From: Lysobacteraceae bacterium | GTDB taxonomy: Bacteria; Pseudomonadota; Gammaproteobacteria; Xanthomonadales; Xanthomonadaceae | Direction of reading: 5' to 3' | DNA: 8,889 bases | Assembly: GCA_003449195.1 (NCBI GenBank) | Contig: DMID01000137.1 | Span: 2,469-11,357, forward strand | In this document: positions 7,599 through 8,889 of the stretch, piece after piece | Position numbering within the stretch: the first letter of the stretch is position 1 | Layout: every line of letters begins with the position of its first letter | The notes under the pieces: model-generated | What the model was told of the DNA's origin: nothing | What the model saw: the letters and a program-made list of their open reading frames with translations, nothing else | The model's database searches: none | Position numbers and translations under genes: made by a program

Positions 7599-8889
7599 TT
7601 ACGGCGTGGCCGGCACCGGCGCGATCACCTCGGCCGCGCCGACCGGGTTGCGCGGGTCGCTGCCGCCCAGCAGCACGTTGCGCTTCTTGTCCCATTCCAC
7701 CGTCTGCAGGTTGCCCCACACGTGGCTGGAGCCGCGGCCGCCGGCGGCTTCGTTGCCCGGCTGTTCCACCTTGTGACCCATCGCTTCGAGCGTCTTGACC
7801 GTATCGGCCGAGAACGTGCCGCTCTCGGCATCGATCACGTCGGGCAGCCACTGGTGGTGGTAGCGCGGCAACGCGGCCACCTGCTGCGCGCTCAGGCCGT
7901 CGTCGTAGCCGAGGATGCCCAGCAGCACCATCGTGATGATGCGGCTGCCGCCGGGCGTGCCGAGCACGGCCACGGTGTCGGCGTTTTCCATGAAGGTGGG
8001 CGTCATCGAGCTGAGCGGGCGCTTGCCCGGCTTGGGCGCGTTGGCCTCATAGCCCATCACGCCGAAGGCGTTGGGCGTGCCGGGCTTGAGCGCGAAATCG
8101 TCCATCTCGTCGTTGAGCAGCACGCCGGTGCCCTTGGGGATCAGCCCCGAGCCGTACAGCAGGTTGACCGTCTGGGTGGCGGCCACGCGGTTGCCGTCCT
8201 GATCGATCACCGAGAAGTGCGTGGTCTCGTCGTCTTCCAGCGGGGTCGGGTTGCCCGACAGCAGGTCGCTCGGCGTGGCCTTGTCCGGGTTGATGGTCGA
8301 ACGCAGGCCCAGCGCATAGTCCTTGCTCAGCAGCACCTGCATCGGGATGTGGGTGAAATCCGGGTCACCGAGGAAGAAGGTGCGGTCGCGGTAGGCGCGG
8401 CGCATGGCTTCCACCACCATGTGCGTGTGGTGCGCCGGGTCCATCGCCTTGAGGTCGTAGCCTTCGAGGATCTGCAGCATTTCGGCCAGCGCGATGCCGC
8501 CGGAAGACGCGGGCGGCGCGGTGACGATCTTCCAGCCCTTGTAATCGAACGTGATCGGCGTGCGCTGCTTGACCCGGTATGCGGCCAGTTCTTCCGGGGT
8601 CCAGTGGCCGCCGGCCTGCTTGACGCCGGCGATGAGTTTCTTCGCGGTCTCGCCCTTGTAGAAGCCGTCGAAGCCCTTGTCGGCCAGCAGGCGCAGCGTG
8701 TGCGCCAGCTCGGGCTGCTTGAAGATGTCCCCTTCGGCAAAGGGCTTGCCGTTGCGCAAGTAGACCTCGCGCGTGCCGGGGTAGCGCTCCATCACCTCGC
8801 GGCGCTGCGCGTAGCCGCGCGCCATGCGCCCGTAGACCGGGAACCCGTCGGTGGCGATGCGGATGGCCGGCGCCAGCGACCGGGCCAGC
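7599..8889 (-). CDS. ggt: Gamma-glutamyltransferase, N-terminal part outside window
   Basis: The C-terminal 429 codons of a gamma-glutamyltransferase (glutathione hydrolase); the frame is open to the right edge, so the signal peptide and first part of the large subunit are missing. The enzyme is made as a proenzyme that cleaves itself before a catalytic Thr. Here that Thr is the first T of DETTHFSV (codon 8225-8223), equal to E. coli Thr391 in TTHYSV. Other conserved elements are PASSGGIALAEMLQILEGYD in the large subunit, and in the small subunit LLNDEMDDF, KPGTPNAFG, the substrate loop KRPLSSM and the oxyanion loop GTPGGSRI, then RYHHQWLPD. The residues between DEMDDF and PLSSM keep the length seen in E. 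coli, so a lid loop is probably present. It cleaves gamma-glutamyl bonds of glutathione, normally in the periplasm. The stop is TAA at 7601-7599, followed by an intrinsic terminator. Confidence 0.96.
   Translation of the reverse strand, partial: LARSLAPAIRIATDGFPVYGRMARGYAQRREVMERYPGTREVYLRNGKPFAEGDIFKQPELAHTLRLLADKGFDGFYKGETAKKLIAGVKQAGGHWTPEELAAYRVKQRTPITFDYKGWKIVTAPPASSGGIALAEMLQILEGYDLKAMDPAHHTHMVVEAMRRAYRDRTFFLGDPDFTHIPMQVLLSKDYALGLRSTINPDKATPSDLLSGNPTPLEDDETTHFSVIDQDGNRVAATQTVNLLYGSGLIPKGTGVLLNDEMDDFALKPGTPNAFGVMGYEANAPKPGKRPLSSMTPTFMENADTVAVLGTPGGSRIITMVLLGILGYDDGLSAQQVAALPRYHHQWLPDVIDAESGTFSADTVKTLEAMGHKVEQPGNEAAGGRGSSHVWGNLQTVEWDKKRNVLLGGSDPRNPVGAAEVIAPVPATP

Overview
The window is GC-rich (about two thirds G+C by eye) and densely coded. 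The dominant protein is a TonB-dependent receptor of the type expanded in Xanthomonas and Caulobacter. Together with the codon bias and the other proteins, this suggests a gammaproteobacterium of the Xanthomonadaceae/Lysobacteraceae group (Xanthomonas, Lysobacter, Luteimonas, Thermomonas and relatives). That placement is inference. No insertion sequence, prophage, CRISPR array, tRNA or rRNA was seen, and no gene looks frameshifted.

Left half (1-5283, minus strand): an apparent four-gene operon. In transcription order it encodes a TonB-dependent outer-membrane receptor, a beta-propeller phytase-like lipoprotein, an exported calcineurin-like phosphatase with a purple-acid-phosphatase-type N-terminal domain, and a family I inorganic pyrophosphatase carrying a signal peptide (cut off by the window's left edge). 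The first three genes overlap through stop/start junctions (TGATG and ATGA); the fourth follows after a 32-base gap. Every product is predicted to leave the cytoplasm. The simplest reading is a system that captures and dephosphorylates phosphate esters such as phytate at the cell surface and in the periplasm. The substrate is inferred.

Middle (5284-6587): a 194-base divergent intergenic region carries two Pho-box-like direct repeats with 11-base spacing, both pointing toward the receptor operon. On the plus strand come upp (uracil phosphoribosyltransferase) and a small exported PsiF-family protein, a family named for phosphate-starvation induction in E. coli. A strong bidirectional-type hairpin follows psiF.

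Right half (6588-8889, minus strand): a cytoplasmic MBL-fold hydrolase, and the C-terminal part of a gamma-glutamyltransferase whose 5' end lies beyond the window. A perfect palindrome followed by a T-run separates them and is a convincing intrinsic terminator for ggt.

The most interesting feature is the concentration of phosphorus-acquisition functions: five of the eight genes (receptor, phytase-like, phosphatase, exported pyrophosphatase, PsiF). A possible PhoB-type control region lies between the two arms. Individual families are known. The combination, the exported pyrophosphatase as a member of the operon, and the unusual phytase-like protein deserve checking.
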